Origin: Promicromonospora sp. AC04
GTDB lineage: Bacteria > Actinomycetota > Actinomycetes > Actinomycetales > Cellulomonadaceae
NCBI RefSeq assembly: GCF_003058225.1
Contig: NZ_QBUG01000013.1
Coordinates: forward strand, 62,001 to 126,000
DNA length: 64,000 nucleotides
Reading direction: 5' to 3'
The notes below the pieces were generated by a model. The model was not told the origin of the DNA and ran no database searches. It was given only the letters and a program-made list of their open reading frames with translations. Positions 41,982 through 52,300 of this stretch are shown piece after piece. A program made the translations under genes and the position numbers. Each line of letters opens with the position of its first letter. Position 1 is the stretch's first letter.

Positions 41982-42986
41982 ATGGGGCGCTATATCCTCC
42001 GCCGTGTCGCGCAGGCGGTCGGGATGCTGTTCCTGGTGATGTTCGTGCTGCACCTGCTCACGACGCTCGCCATCCAGCTCAACGGCAACCCTGCCCTCGC
42101 GTTCTTCGGCGACAAGATTCCCTCACCGGCGCAGGTCGCCGCCGTCGAGCAGCGGTACGGGCTCGACGACCCGTGCTACGACCAGCCCGGAAACCCCTGC
42201 CTCGGGCCGTTCGTCGAGCGGCTGGGCCAGTACGCGCAGGGCGACTTCGGCACCAACCTGCGGGGCCGCGAGGTCACGGACATCGTCGCCAGCGCCGCCC
42301 CCAACACGCTGCGGCTGTTCGTCATGGTCACCATCACGTGGCTCGTGCTCGGCATGGTGCTGGGCTCGGTCGCCGCCCGGTGGCGCGGCTCGCCGTCGGA
42401 CCACGGCATCCGCCTGACGTCGGTGCTCATCGACGCCCTGCCGGTGTTCGTGCTGCTCCTGGTCTACAAGGAGATCGTGACCGTGCCGCTGAGCACCTGG
42501 TCCGAGGAGACGTTCGGCGAGAACAGCTGGCCGCCGTACTGGTTCAAGCCGTCGTTCGACGCCGAGCATCCGTGGGCAACCGTCGCGGTGCCCGGCATCC
42601 TGCTGGGCCTGGCCGGGTCCGCGGCGTTCATCCGCCTCGTGCGCGCGAGCCAGCTCGAGTCGTACACCGGCGACCACGTGCGGACCGCCCGGTCGAAGGG
42701 CCTGAGCGAGGGGCGCGTCGTCGTGCACCACGTGGTGCGCAACTCGTCGATCCCCGTGGTGACGGCCGTGGGTCTCACGTTCGCGGAGGCCCTGAGCGGC
42801 GCCGTCATCACCGAGGGAATCATGAACATCTACGGGATGGGCGGCGTCCTGTGGGACGCCGTGCAGAGCAGCGACGTCGGCCTGGTGCTCGGCATCGTGA
42901 CCATCCTGACCGCCGTGACGGTAGTGGTGATGATCGTCGTGGACATCGCCTACGCCGCGCTCGACCCGAGGATCCGCTATGAGTGA
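41982..42986 (+). CDS. Oligopeptide ABC transporter permease (OppB/DppB-like)
   Basis: 334 residues with six membrane spans. The opening MGRYILRRVAQAVGMLFLVMFVLHLL is typical of OppB. The conserved cytoplasmic EAA-type loop reads YTGDHVRTARSKGLSEGRVVVHHVVRNSSIPVVT near 222-255. It forms half of the membrane channel for peptide import. The gene follows the attenuator hairpin and overlaps the next permease by 8 bases. Confidence 0.94.
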   Translation: MGRYILRRVAQAVGMLFLVMFVLHLLTTLAIQLNGNPALAFFGDKIPSPAQVAAVEQRYGLDDPCYDQPGNPCLGPFVERLGQYAQGDFGTNLRGREVTDIVASAAPNTLRLFVMVTITWLVLGMVLGSVAARWRGSPSDHGIRLTSVLIDALPVFVLLLVYKEIVTVPLSTWSEETFGENSWPPYWFKPSFDAEHPWATVAVPGILLGLAGSAAFIRLVRASQLESYTGDHVRTARSKGLSEGRVVVHHVVRNSSIPVVTAVGLTFAEALSGAVITEGIMNIYGMGGVLWDAVQSSDVGLVLGIVTILTAVTVVVMIVVDIAYAALDPRIRYE

Positions 42987-43908
42987 GGCAGCCTCCGCCG
43001 CGACCGGGAACGCCGCCGGCGCCGCGTCCCGCACGCTGGCCACTGACGCCTGGCGCAGCCTGCGCCGCAGGCCCGACGTCATCATCTCCGCGGTGATCAT
43101 CGTGTTCTTCGTCGTGATGGCCGTGTTCCCCACGCTGTTCACCTCCGTGGACCCGCGGCACTGCATCATCGGGGACGCCAAGATCAAGCCGCAGGGTTTC
43201 GGCAACGAATTCCCGCTCGGCACGGACTCGTTCGGGTGCGACACGCTGGCCCAGCTCGCGCACGGTTCCCGGCCGTCGCTGCTGCTCGCCCTCGTGGTGG
43301 TCGGCACGGCCCTGGTCATCGGCGTGACCCTGGGCCTGCTGGCCGGGTACTACCTCGGCTGGGTCGACTTCTTCGTGTCCCGCGCCGTCGAGGTGTTCCT
43401 CGTGATCCCGTACCTGCTCGCGGCGATGCTGCTGCTGAGCCTGTTCAAGAACGTGGACCTCGGCTCGGGCGCGTTCGCCACGATCATGCTGCCCGCTATC
43501 GTGCTGACGCTGTTCGGCTGGATGGGCTACGCCCGGTACGTCCGGGCGAGCGTCCTGGAGGCCAAGAACCTCGACTACGTCACCGCCGCCCGCGCGCTGG
43601 GCGCCTCCGACCTGCGGATCATGTTCCGGCACGTGCTGCCCAACGCGATCGGCCCGGTGACCGCCCTGGTCCCGACGGCGATCGCCGGGGTGATCGGCGC
43701 GGAGGCCGTGCTCGCGTTCCTCGGCATCGGGGTGCGTCCGCCCGCCATCTCCTGGGGGATCATGATCGAGAACGGCTCCTCGTGGGTGCTCGGCGGGTAC
43801 CCGCACATGCTGCTCGTGCCGCTGACCTGCCTGCTCGCGACCGTGCTGTCCCTGGTCGTGCTCGGCGACGCGCTGCGCGACGCCCTCGACCCGAGGCTCA
43901 CCGCATGA
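42979..43908 (+). CDS. Oligopeptide ABC transporter permease (OppC/DppC-like)
   Basis: 309 residues. A cytoplasmic N-terminal tail is followed by the OppC_N segment (LRRRPDVIISAVIIVFFVVMAVFPTLF). The LGTDSFGCDTLAQLAHGSRPSLLLALVVV motif of this family is near 75-105. The EAA loop NLDYVTAARALGASDLRIMFRHVLPNAIGPV is near 195-225. Six membrane spans form the second half of the channel. Overlaps with both neighbours indicate tight coupling. Confidence 0.94.
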   Translation: MSEAASAATGNAAGAASRTLATDAWRSLRRRPDVIISAVIIVFFVVMAVFPTLFTSVDPRHCIIGDAKIKPQGFGNEFPLGTDSFGCDTLAQLAHGSRPSLLLALVVVGTALVIGVTLGLLAGYYLGWVDFFVSRAVEVFLVIPYLLAAMLLLSLFKNVDLGSGAFATIMLPAIVLTLFGWMGYARYVRASVLEAKNLDYVTAARALGASDLRIMFRHVLPNAIGPVTALVPTAIAGVIGAEAVLAFLGIGVRPPAISWGIMIENGSSWVLGGYPHMLLVPLTCLLATVLSLVVLGDALRDALDPRLTA

Positions 43909-45077
43909 GCGCGCACCCGAGCACCGACCAGCACCCGGCCACGACCCCGGCGTCGGGCACCCCCCTCCTCGAGGTCACCGACCTCGCCGTCGAGTTCCGT
44001 ACGCCCGACGGCGCGGTGCGCGCCGTCGACGGACTGTCCTACCGCGTGGAGGCCGGCCGCACCCTCGCAATAGTCGGCGAGTCCGGCTCCGGCAAGTCCG
44101 TCTCCTCGCTGGCCGTGATGGGGCTGCTCCCGGACAACGCGCGCGTGACCCGCGGGAGCGTCCGGCTGGCCGGCACCGACCTGCTCGCCCTGAGCCGCAA
44201 GGAGCACCGCGCCCGCTGCGGCGAGCAGGTGGCGATGGTGTTCCAGGATGCGCTGGCCGCGCTCAACCCCGTGCACCCCGTTGGCTACCAGCTCACCGAG
44301 GCGCTGCGGGCGCGGCGCGGCCTGTCGCGCGGCGACGCCCGCAAGCGGGCCGTCGAGCTGCTCGACCTGGTCAAGGTGCCGAACGCGAAGGCCCGCATCA
44401 AGGAGTACCCGCACCAGTTCTCCGGCGGCATGCGCCAGCGCGTCATGATCGCGTCGGCGCTGGCCATGGACCCCGACGTCCTCATCGCCGACGAGCCGAC
44501 CACCGCCCTCGACGTCACCGTCCAGGCGCAGGTGCTGCGCCTGCTCGCGGAGATCCAGGCGGAGCGGCAGATGGGCCTCGTGCTGATCACGCACGACCTG
44601 GGCGTCGTGGCCGGCGTCGCGGACGACGTCACTGTCATGTACGCGGGCCGCGCCGTCGAGCAGGCGCCGGTGGTGCCGGTGTACACGACGCCAGCGCACC
44701 CGTACACGCGGGCGCTGCTGCGCTCGATCCCGTCCGCTGCCGGGACGGGCCGCCTGCCTGTGATCCCGGGCCGCCCGCCGAGCCCGGCCGCGATGCCCTC
44801 GGGCTGCCCGTTCCACCCGCGCTGCGACGCGGTCCGCGACGTGTGCCGCACCGAGGTGCCGCCGCTGGCCACCCCGGCGCCGGGCCGGACGTCGGCGTGC
44901 CACTTCGCGGCCGACATCATGGCGGGCCGCGAACCGGCCGCCGCCGACGCGGACGCCGTCGGCCCGACCGACGCCGACCCGGCCGCCGTCGAACATCGGG
45001 ATGGTCACGCCATGGCCGCCGATCAAGCGACCGTGCCGACGCTCGACGACCAGGACACCGGAGGCAGCGATGACTGA
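43905..45077 (+). CDS. Oligopeptide ABC transporter ATP-binding protein (OppD/DppD-like)
   Basis: 390 residues. Walker A GESGSGKS near 57, Q-loop [15 protein letters not shown], signature [16 protein letters not shown] near 170, Walker [13 protein letters not shown] and the H-loop ITHDLG. The C-terminal oligo_HPY domain carries the [15 protein letters not shown] cysteine cluster, the iron-sulfur-type motif of Opp ATPases. The last ~40 residues (Ala/Asp rich) extend past the family norm. ATG 43,905 overlaps the permease stop (ATGA). It works as a heterodimer with the next protein. Confidence 0.94.
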   Translation: MSAHPSTDQHPATTPASGTPLLEVTDLAVEFRTPDGAVRAVDGLSYRVEAGRTLAIVGESGSGKSVSSLAVMGLLPDNARVTRGSVRLAGTDLLALSRKEHRARCGEQVAMVFQDALAALNPVHPVGYQLTEALRARRGLSRGDARKRAVELLDLVKVPNAKARIKEYPHQFSGGMRQRVMIASALAMDPDVLIADEPTTALDVTVQAQVLRLLAEIQAERQMGLVLITHDLGVVAGVADDVTVMYAGRAVEQAPVVPVYTTPAHPYTRALLRSIPSAAGTGRLPVIPGRPPSPAAMPSGCPFHPRCDAVRDVCRTEVPPLATPAPGRTSACHFAADIMAGREPAAADADAVGPTDADPAAVEHRDGHAMAADQATVPTLDDQDTGGSDD

Positions 45078-46311
45078 GCCCGTGCTCGAGGTGCGCGACC
45101 TCGTCAAGCACTACCCGGTGCGCAACGGCCTGCTGCGCCGTTCGGTGGGCGCCGTGAAGGCCGTCGACGGCGTCTCGCTCAGCCTCGGCCGCGGCCGCAC
45201 GCTGGGGCTGGTGGGCGAGTCCGGTTCGGGCAAGTCGACGCTCGCGCGCGTGCTGGTCGGCATCGAGACGCCGACCAGCGGCGAGGTGCTCGTGGACGGC
45301 GAGGACGTGACGCGCCTGAACCGGGCGGGCCGCAAGCAGCTGCGCCGCGACGTGCAGATGGTGTTCCAGGACCCGTACACGTCGCTGAACCCGCGGATGT
45401 CGGTGAGCGAGATCGTGGGCGAGCCGTTCGCGATCCACGGCATCGACCCGGCGGGCGGACGGCGGACGGCGGTAGGCGAGCTGCTGGAGCTCGTCGGCCT
45501 GGACCCCGACCACGCGAACCGGTACCCGCACCAGTTCTCGGGCGGGCAGCGGCAGCGCGTCGGGATCGCCCGCGCGCTCGCGCTGCGGCCCAAGATCCTG
45601 GTGTGCGACGAGCCGGTCTCCGCGCTGGACGTGTCGGTGCAGGGCCAGGTCATCAACCTCCTGGAGGGCCTCCAGGACGAGCTCGGCCTGTCGTACCTGT
45701 TCGTGGCGCACGACCTCGGCGTGGTGCGGCACATCGCCCACGACGTCGCAGTGATGTACCTGGGCCGCATCGTCGAGGAGGGGCCCGAGACCGAGGTGTA
45801 CGACGCCGCTCAGCACCCGTACACGCAGGCGCTGCTCTCCGCGGTGCCCGTTCCGGACCCATCGGTGCGGCTGGTCCCGGCGGGCGGTTCGCCGCCCGTC
45901 GAGTCCGGGGTCTCAACAGGCTCGACCAACGGCGAGAGATCGACCAACGGCGTCGGCTCGACCAACGGCGTCGGCACCACCGCCGTCCGGCGGCTGCCGA
46001 TAGTGCTGGAGGGCGACCCGCCCTCCCCGGTGGACCCGCCGTCGGGCTGCCCGTTCCACACGCGCTGCTGGCTCGCGCCGACGCTGCCGGAGGCGCAGCC
46101 CGACCCGATCCCGTCCTATCCGCCGACCGACCGACCGGACGCCGGGCTGCGGCTCGTGCCGTCGGTGTGCGAGACGGAGGTGCCCGCGCTGGACGCCCAC
46201 CCCGGCGCGGGTCGTGCCGGAACCCCGACCGATCCGGCCGACTCTGCGGCGTCCCACGTCGTGGCCTGCCACTTCGCGCGGGAGCTGATCGTCCCTGGGG
46301 TCGGCGCATGA
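45070..46311 (+). CDS. Oligopeptide ABC transporter ATP-binding protein (OppF/DppF-like)
   Basis: 413 residues. Walker [10 protein letters not shown] near 51, signature [16 protein letters not shown] near 157, Walker [13 protein letters not shown] and H-loop VAHDLG. The oligo_HPY cysteines are in [11 protein letters not shown]. Between the ATPase core and the Cys region is an inserted linker (about 278-306) with three STNG repeats. It is encoded by a repeat-like element (45,909-45,932 plus two shorter TCGACCAACGGC copies). Otherwise the protein is complete. It overlaps its neighbours at both ends. Confidence 0.93.
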   Translation: MTEPVLEVRDLVKHYPVRNGLLRRSVGAVKAVDGVSLSLGRGRTLGLVGESGSGKSTLARVLVGIETPTSGEVLVDGEDVTRLNRAGRKQLRRDVQMVFQDPYTSLNPRMSVSEIVGEPFAIHGIDPAGGRRTAVGELLELVGLDPDHANRYPHQFSGGQRQRVGIARALALRPKILVCDEPVSALDVSVQGQVINLLEGLQDELGLSYLFVAHDLGVVRHIAHDVAVMYLGRIVEEGPETEVYDAAQHPYTQALLSAVPVPDPSVRLVPAGGSPPVESGVSTGSTNGERSTNGVGSTNGVGTTAVRRLPIVLEGDPPSPVDPPSGCPFHTRCWLAPTLPEAQPDPIPSYPPTDRPDAGLRLVPSVCETEVPALDAHPGAGRAGTPTDPADSAASHVVACHFARELIVPGVGA

Positions 46312-47021
46312 CGCGCGTCCTCGTGGCCCTGAACTCCCCCACGAGCTCCATTGGCAGGTTCGAGCAGTGGCTCCCGGAGGCGGGCATCGAGCCCGTCATC
46401 ACCCCCGGCACCGACCTTCCGGACCGCCTCGACGGGTTCGCGGGCGCCGTCCTGCTGGGCGGTGGTTTCATGCCCGACGACGACGCCAACCACCCGTTCC
46501 TGGCGCGGGAGCGAGCGCTGGCCGTCGAGGCGCTGGACAGGGGCGTGCCGGTGCTCGGCGTGTGCCTCGGCGGGCAGCTCCTGGCGCACGTCGCCGGGGG
46601 TCAGGTCACCGCGAGGTCGGGCGAGACGGAGCGCGGTATGCGCCCGCTCACGGTGCTGCCCGCCGCCGCCGACGACCCGGTCTTCGGCGCCCTGCCGGGT
46701 GTGCCGGACGAGCCCCTGTGGATGATCGAGAACCATGAGGACTCCGTGACCGCGCTGCCGCCGTCGGCCACGCTGCTGGTCTCCAGCGAGGACTGCCCGG
46801 TGCAGGCGTTCCGGGTGGGCGAGCGGGCCTGGGGCCTGCAGTTCCACCCGGAGGCGCGGCCGGAGCGCATCGCGTCCTGGGACGAGGCGGCGCTGTCGGA
46901 GCTGGGCATCGACCGGGCAGCGCTGGCCGAGGAGGCGCTGGCCCACGCGGCCGAGAACGAGGCGCAGGCGCGCGCCCTGGCCCGCGCCTGGGCCGACGTC
47001 GTCCACGAGACCGCGAAGTAG
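46308..47021 (+). CDS. Class I glutamine amidotransferase domain protein
   Basis: 237 residues. The GATase-1 triad is Cys86 (GVCLGGQ), His180 and Glu182 (LQFHPEA). The oxyanion-type GGGF lies near 51-54. Free-standing proteins of this type hydrolyse gamma-glutamyl amide or peptide bonds, or supply ammonia to a synthetase. Translationally coupled to the peptide transporter (ATGA), it may release glutamate from imported gamma-glutamyl peptides; this is an inference. A helical Ala/Glu C-terminus (about 200-237) follows the domain. Confidence 0.85.
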   Translation: MTRVLVALNSPTSSIGRFEQWLPEAGIEPVITPGTDLPDRLDGFAGAVLLGGGFMPDDDANHPFLARERALAVEALDRGVPVLGVCLGGQLLAHVAGGQVTARSGETERGMRPLTVLPAAADDPVFGALPGVPDEPLWMIENHEDSVTALPPSATLLVSSEDCPVQAFRVGERAWGLQFHPEARPERIASWDEAALSELGIDRAALAEEALAHAAENEAQARALARAWADVVHETAK

Positions 47022-47035
47022 AGGACGGGGCGCGC

Positions 47036-47839
47036 ATGGTGTCGACAGGGACGCACAGCGACGGGGTGCCGGTGGTGGCCTACCGGATCGCGCGGGCGTC
47101 GGGCGAGGTGCTCGCCGCGCGCCAGGACGACCTGGACTTCTACGCGGCCTCCACCGTGAAGCTCGCGGTGCTGGTCGCGGCCGCGCGCGAGCTCGACGCC
47201 GGGACGGCGAGCCTGGACGAGGCCTGCACCGCCACCCGGACCTTCACCTCGCAGGTCCCCGGCGCGGGCGAGTACACGATCGAGCCCGACGACGTCGACG
47301 GCGGCCTCCCGCCCGACGGCACCCCGATGCCGCTGGGCGACGTGCTCGACCGCATGATCACCGTCTCCTCCAACGAGGCGACCAACATCGTCGCGGAGCG
47401 CGTGGGGCTGGCGGCCGTGAACCAGGCCCTGGCCGACGCCGGGGCCACCCGCTCGGTCTTCGGCCGCAAGTACTCCGACCTGGCCGCGGAGCAGGCGGGT
47501 GCCTCGCACCGCACGACGGCGGCCGACCTGTGCCTGCTCATGTCCGCGGTGGTCACGGGCCGGCTCGCCGGCCCGGAGTGGACCGCCTGGATGTGCGAGC
47601 TGCTCGGCCGCCAGACGGACCGCCAGCTCACCGCCGCCGTCCCGGCCCCCGGCGAACCCGGCGCCGTCCCGTTCGGCTCCAAATCCGGCTGGGTGGACGG
47701 CATCCGGCACGACGTCGCGTTCGTGGGCGAACCGGGGCCCGACGCCCTGGTGATCGCCGTGTGCACGCGCGGCTACGACGAGCAGGCCGCCGAGGAGACC
47801 CTCAAGTCCCTTGGCGCCCTGGCGGTCTCGCTGGCCTGA
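47036..47839 (+). CDS. Cytoplasmic serine hydrolase, class A beta-lactamase fold
   Basis: 267 residues carrying the full motif set of penicillin-recognising enzymes: Ser39-x-x-Lys42 (STVK), Ser111-Ser-Asn113 (SxN) and Lys216-Ser-Gly218 (KTG equivalent). There is no signal peptide, so unlike beta-lactamases or PBPs it should act inside the cell. It is the last gene of the oligopeptide-import operon, 14 bp after the amidotransferase gene, which suggests a role in processing imported peptides or peptidoglycan fragments. The Glu166 region of true beta-lactamases was not identified with confidence. Confidence 0.85.
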   Translation: MVSTGTHSDGVPVVAYRIARASGEVLAARQDDLDFYAASTVKLAVLVAAARELDAGTASLDEACTATRTFTSQVPGAGEYTIEPDDVDGGLPPDGTPMPLGDVLDRMITVSSNEATNIVAERVGLAAVNQALADAGATRSVFGRKYSDLAAEQAGASHRTTAADLCLLMSAVVTGRLAGPEWTAWMCELLGRQTDRQLTAAVPAPGEPGAVPFGSKSGWVDGIRHDVAFVGEPGPDALVIAVCTRGYDEQAAEETLKSLGALAVSLA

Positions 47840-47860
47840 CCCGGCCCCACCGTCGATTGC

Positions 47861-49132
47861 TCAGGCCAGGAGGTCTCGGATCGTCCAGAGGCCCTCGGCG
47901 ACCTCCGTGAAGCTTGTGCTCAGCGGGGACAGTCCCACGCGGAGGCCCTGCGGCGGGCGGAAGTCCGGCACGACGCCGCGCGCCCAAGCCTCGGCGACGA
48001 CCCGCTTGAAGTCCGGGTGGTCGAGCATGACGTGGCTCCCCCGGCGCTCCGGATCGCGCGGCGAGGCCACGCGCACCCCGGCCAGATACTCGTCCGCGAC
48101 GTCGATGGCGAACCCGGTCAGCGCCAGCGACTTCTCGCGCACCGCCGGCATGCCCGCCTCGTCGATCAGGGCGAGCATGTCCCGCATCGGCAGCATCCCG
48201 ATCACCGGCGGCGTGCCGCTGATGAGCTGCCGGATCCCGGTCGCGGGCTCGTAGTCGGGCCCCATCGCGAACGGGTCGACGGCCCCCATCCAGCCCTGGA
48301 CCGGCTGGCGCACCTCGTCCTGCAGGCCGGCGGCCAGGTAGGCGAAGGCGGGCGAGCCCGGCCCGCCGTTCAGGTACTTGTAGGTGCAGCCGACGGCGAT
48401 GTCCACGCCGTCGGCGTCCAGGTCCAGCGGGACCGAGCCGGCCGAGTGGCACAGGTCCCACAGGATGAGCGCCCCGGCGTCGTGCACGATCCGCGTGATC
48501 GCAGGGAGGTCGGCGATGTAGCCGGACTTGTAGGCGACGTGGCTCAGCAGCACGAGCGCCGTGTCCCGCCCGACGGCGGCCGCGACCTCCTCGGGGGTCA
48601 CCCCGGCCTCGGCGTCGGGCGTGATCCAGCGGAGCTCCAGGCCGCGCTCGGCCGCGATGCCCTGCAGCACGAACCGGTCCGTGGGGAAGTTCTCCGTGTC
48701 GGCGACGATCACCCGACGGCCCGGGCGGGCGTCGACCGCGGCGCGGGCCAGCTTGTAGAGCAGCACGGTAGTGGAGTCGGCGACGACGGTCTGCCCCGGC
48801 GCCGCACCCAGCGCGACCCGGCCGAGCGTGTCGCCGAGCTCGGTCGGCGCGTCCATCCAGCCCTCGTCCCAGGACCTGATCAGGCGCGCGGCCCACGGCC
48901 CGTCGACGAAGGACGCCAACCGCTCGCGGGTGGCGGCCAGCGGCCGGCCCAGAGAGTTGCCGTCGAGGTAGGCGATCAGACCCTCGCTCGGGGCGAAGAG
49001 GTCGCGGTAGCCCGCCAGCGGGTCGGCGACGTCGAGGGCGGCGGCGCGCTCGCGCAGGCCAGAGGGCAGGTCGGCGGGCAGGTCGGCAGGTAGACCGGAG
49101 GGCAGGTCGGCGGAGGAGAAGAAGTCGGTCAC
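47861..49132 (-). CDS. kynU: Kynureninase
   Basis: 423 residues of fold-type I PLP enzyme. It cleaves kynurenine to anthranilate and alanine. The PLP-binding Lys is about residue 252 in GCTYKYLNGGPG. Other family blocks are YLDGNSLGRPLAATRERL, TENFPTDRFVLQG, HVAYKSGYIADLP and LWDLCHSAGSVPLDL. The N-terminus has a duplicated DLPSGLPADLPADLPSGL stretch. It starts at GTG 49,132. Tryptophan dioxygenase lies on the same strand 5.1 kb upstream, separated by a GH87-cupin insertion on the opposite strand. Confidence 0.95.
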   Translation of the reverse strand: MTDFFSSADLPSGLPADLPADLPSGLRERAAALDVADPLAGYRDLFAPSEGLIAYLDGNSLGRPLAATRERLASFVDGPWAARLIRSWDEGWMDAPTELGDTLGRVALGAAPGQTVVADSTTVLLYKLARAAVDARPGRRVIVADTENFPTDRFVLQGIAAERGLELRWITPDAEAGVTPEEVAAAVGRDTALVLLSHVAYKSGYIADLPAITRIVHDAGALILWDLCHSAGSVPLDLDADGVDIAVGCTYKYLNGGPGSPAFAYLAAGLQDEVRQPVQGWMGAVDPFAMGPDYEPATGIRQLISGTPPVIGMLPMRDMLALIDEAGMPAVREKSLALTGFAIDVADEYLAGVRVASPRDPERRGSHVMLDHPDFKRVVAEAWARGVVPDFRPPQGLRVGLSPLSTSFTEVAEGLWTIRDLLA

Positions 49133-49350
49133 GGTGCTCCAGGGTCGTTCGGTTCCGGCCCGAGCGTACGTGCTCTACCAGGCCGGACGGTCGGAACCCT
49201 TGACGCCCCAACGATCCCGTCAGTAATGTCCGTGCCATCGGAACGCAAGAACTCGACAAGAGGCTGCGTTTTTATGCACAGATCTATGGCAAGTACCCAA
49301 GGTCAACTCTGGTGACGACACCCGTCGACGACGACGGGAGATCGGGGACG

Positions 49351-52300
49351 ATGATGTTCCGCTCCACCACACGCCACGCGCTCAGGCCGGGACTCGCTCC
49401 CGGCCTCATGTCAGTGCTCACCGCCGCCGCGCTCACCGCGACGGTGCTCGTACCGGTCTCGGCCTCGGCCGCGCCCGTCGTCCTCTCCGCGGGCGCACCC
49501 GCCGCGGCCAGCAGCAGCAACGCGCCCTACCTGGCCGGCAACCTGACCGACGGAAGCCCGGCCACGTACTGGGAGTCGACCAACAACAGCTTCCCGCAGT
49601 GGGCTCAGATCGACCTCGGCAGCGGCGCGACCGTCGAGGAGGTGGTGCTCAAGCTCCCCGCCTCCTGGGAGGCCCGGACCCAGACCCTGTCGGTGCAGGC
49701 CGGCGCCGACGCCGCATCCTTCACCACGCTGGCCGCGAGCGCCGACCGGCGGTTCGACCCGGCGTCGGGCAACACGGTGACCATCGACGTGCCGAACACG
49801 GAGGCGCGCTACGTGCGGGTGGCCGTCACGGCGAACACGGGCTGGCCGGCCGGTCAGCTGTCGGAGCTCGAGGTGCGCGGTACGCGGGCCGATCCCGATC
49901 CGGACGAGCCGGTCGAGGGGGCGGAGCTGGCAGCGGGCCGCCCCATCCAGGCGTCGTCGACGGAGTGGACCTATGTCGCGGCGAACGCGAACGACGGCGA
50001 CACCTCGACCTACTGGGAGGGCGCGGGCGGGCAGTACCCGAGCACGCTCGCGGTGACGCTGGAGTCGGCGGCCGAGCTGAGCGACGTCGTCGTGAAGCTG
50101 CCGCCGGCCGCGGCGTGGGGGCCGCGGACCCAGACCTTCGAGGTGCAGGGCCGTACCGGCTCCGGCGACGCGTGGGCCACGCTCGCGCCGTCCGCCGCAC
50201 GCGCCTTCTCCCCCGCGACAGGCAACACCGTGACCGTCCCGGTCACGGGCACCGCGCGGGAGGTGCGCCTCCGGTTCACCGCGAACACGGGGGCGGGCAA
50301 CGGCCAGGTCGCGGAGCTGCAGCTGTTCGGCGTGCCCGCGGCGAACCCGAACCTCGTGGTCACCGGTGTCACGGCCAGCCCGGCGTCGCCGACCGAGTCG
50401 GACGACGTGACGCTGTCCGCCGTCGTGAAGAACATCGGTACGCAGGCCTCTGCGGCTACCGACGTCTCGTTCACCGTCGATGGCGACGAGGCGGCGACCG
50501 GCCAGGTGGGCGCGCTCGCCGCGGGCGCCCAGGCCACGGTCAACGCGAACATCGGCGCACAGCCGGCCGGGTCGTACGAGATCGGCGCGGTGGCCGACCC
50601 GTCGGGCGGCGTGGCCGAGCAGTCCGAGAGCGACAACGGCTACACGCGGCCGGATCCGCTGGTGGTCACCGAGATCGCCAGCTCCGACCTGGTCCCGACG
50701 GTGTCGTGGACGCCGAGCACCCCGGCGGCGGGCGAGACCGTCACCTTCTCGGCGACGATCGCGAACCGGGGCACGCTCCCGGCCTCGTCCGGCGCGCACG
50801 GGCTCACGCTCACGGTGAAGAACTCCGCCGGCTCGGTGGTGCGCACCCTGACGGGCTCCGTCTCCGGCGCCATCGCGGCAGGCGCCACCAGCCAGAGCGT
50901 GAACCTCGGTACGTGGCCGGCCGCCGACGGCTCGTACGACGTCACCGTCACCGCGGCTCCCGACCCGACGGAGGTCGCGGCCAAGCGCGCGAACAACGAG
51001 GTCACGCAGTCGCTGTTCATCGGCCGCGGCGCGAACATGCCGTTCGACACCTACGAGGCGGAGGACGGCGTGGCCGGCGGCGGGGCGGACGCCATCGGGC
51101 CGAACCGGGTGGTCGGCGACCTCGCGGGCGAGGCCTCCGGCCGCAAGGCCGTCACGCTCGACCAGACCGGCGCCTTCGTCGAGTGGACCACGCGGGCGCC
51201 CACCAACTCCCTGGTGGTGCGCTTCTCGATGCCCGACGCCGCGGGTGGCGGGGGCACCAGCTCCACCCTCGCCGTCTACGTCGACGGTCAGTTCCTCAAG
51301 AACATCGACCTGACCTCGCGGTACGCGTGGCTGTACGGCAACGAGGCCAGCCCAGGCAACCAGCCGGGCCAGGGCGCCCCGCGGCACATCTACGACGAGG
51401 CCAACACGCTGCTCGACACCACGGTCCAGGCGGGGCACACCATCCGGCTGCAGAAGACGGCCGGCAACACCAGCACGTACACGGTCGACTTCGTCGACCT
51501 GGAGCAGGTGACAGCGCAGGCCAACCCGGACCCCGCCAGGTACGTGGTGCCCACCGGGTTCACGCACCAGGACGTGCAGAACGCACTGGACCGGTTCCGG
51601 ATGGACACGACCGGCAACCTGGCCGGCGTCTACCTCCCCGCGGGCGACTACCAGACCTCCAGCAAGTTCCAGGTCTACGGCAAGGCCGTCGACATCGTGG
51701 GCGCCGGGCCCTGGTTCACGCGGTTCCACGCGCCGGCCTCGCAGGAGAACACCGACGTCGGGTTCCGGGCCGAGGGGACCGCGAACGGCTCGACGTTCCG
51801 GGACTTCGCCTACTTCGGCAACTACACGTCGCGCATCGACGGGCCCGGCAAGGTCTTCGACTTCGCGAACGTCTCGGACATGACCATCGACAACATCTGG
51901 GTCGAGCACATGATCTGCATGTTCTGGGCGGCCAACATGGACAGCTCGGAGATCAAGGACTCTCGCATCCGCAACACGTTCGCCGACGCCCTCAACATGA
52001 CCAACGGCAGCGCGAACAACCACGTGCACAACAACCAGGCGCGGGGTACCGGGGACGACTCGTTCGCCCTGTTCGCAGCGACCGACGCCGGGGGCAGCGG
52101 CCAGCGCGGCAACGTGTTCGAGAACCTGACGTCCACGAACACCTGGCGGGCCGCGGGCCTGGCCGTCTACGGCGGGCAGGACAACACGTTCCGCAACATC
52201 TACATCGCCGACACGCTCGTGTACTCGGGCGTGACCATCAGCTCGCTGGACTTCGGGTACCCGATGGAGGGGTTCGGCCCCGCGCCGACCGTCTTCGAGG

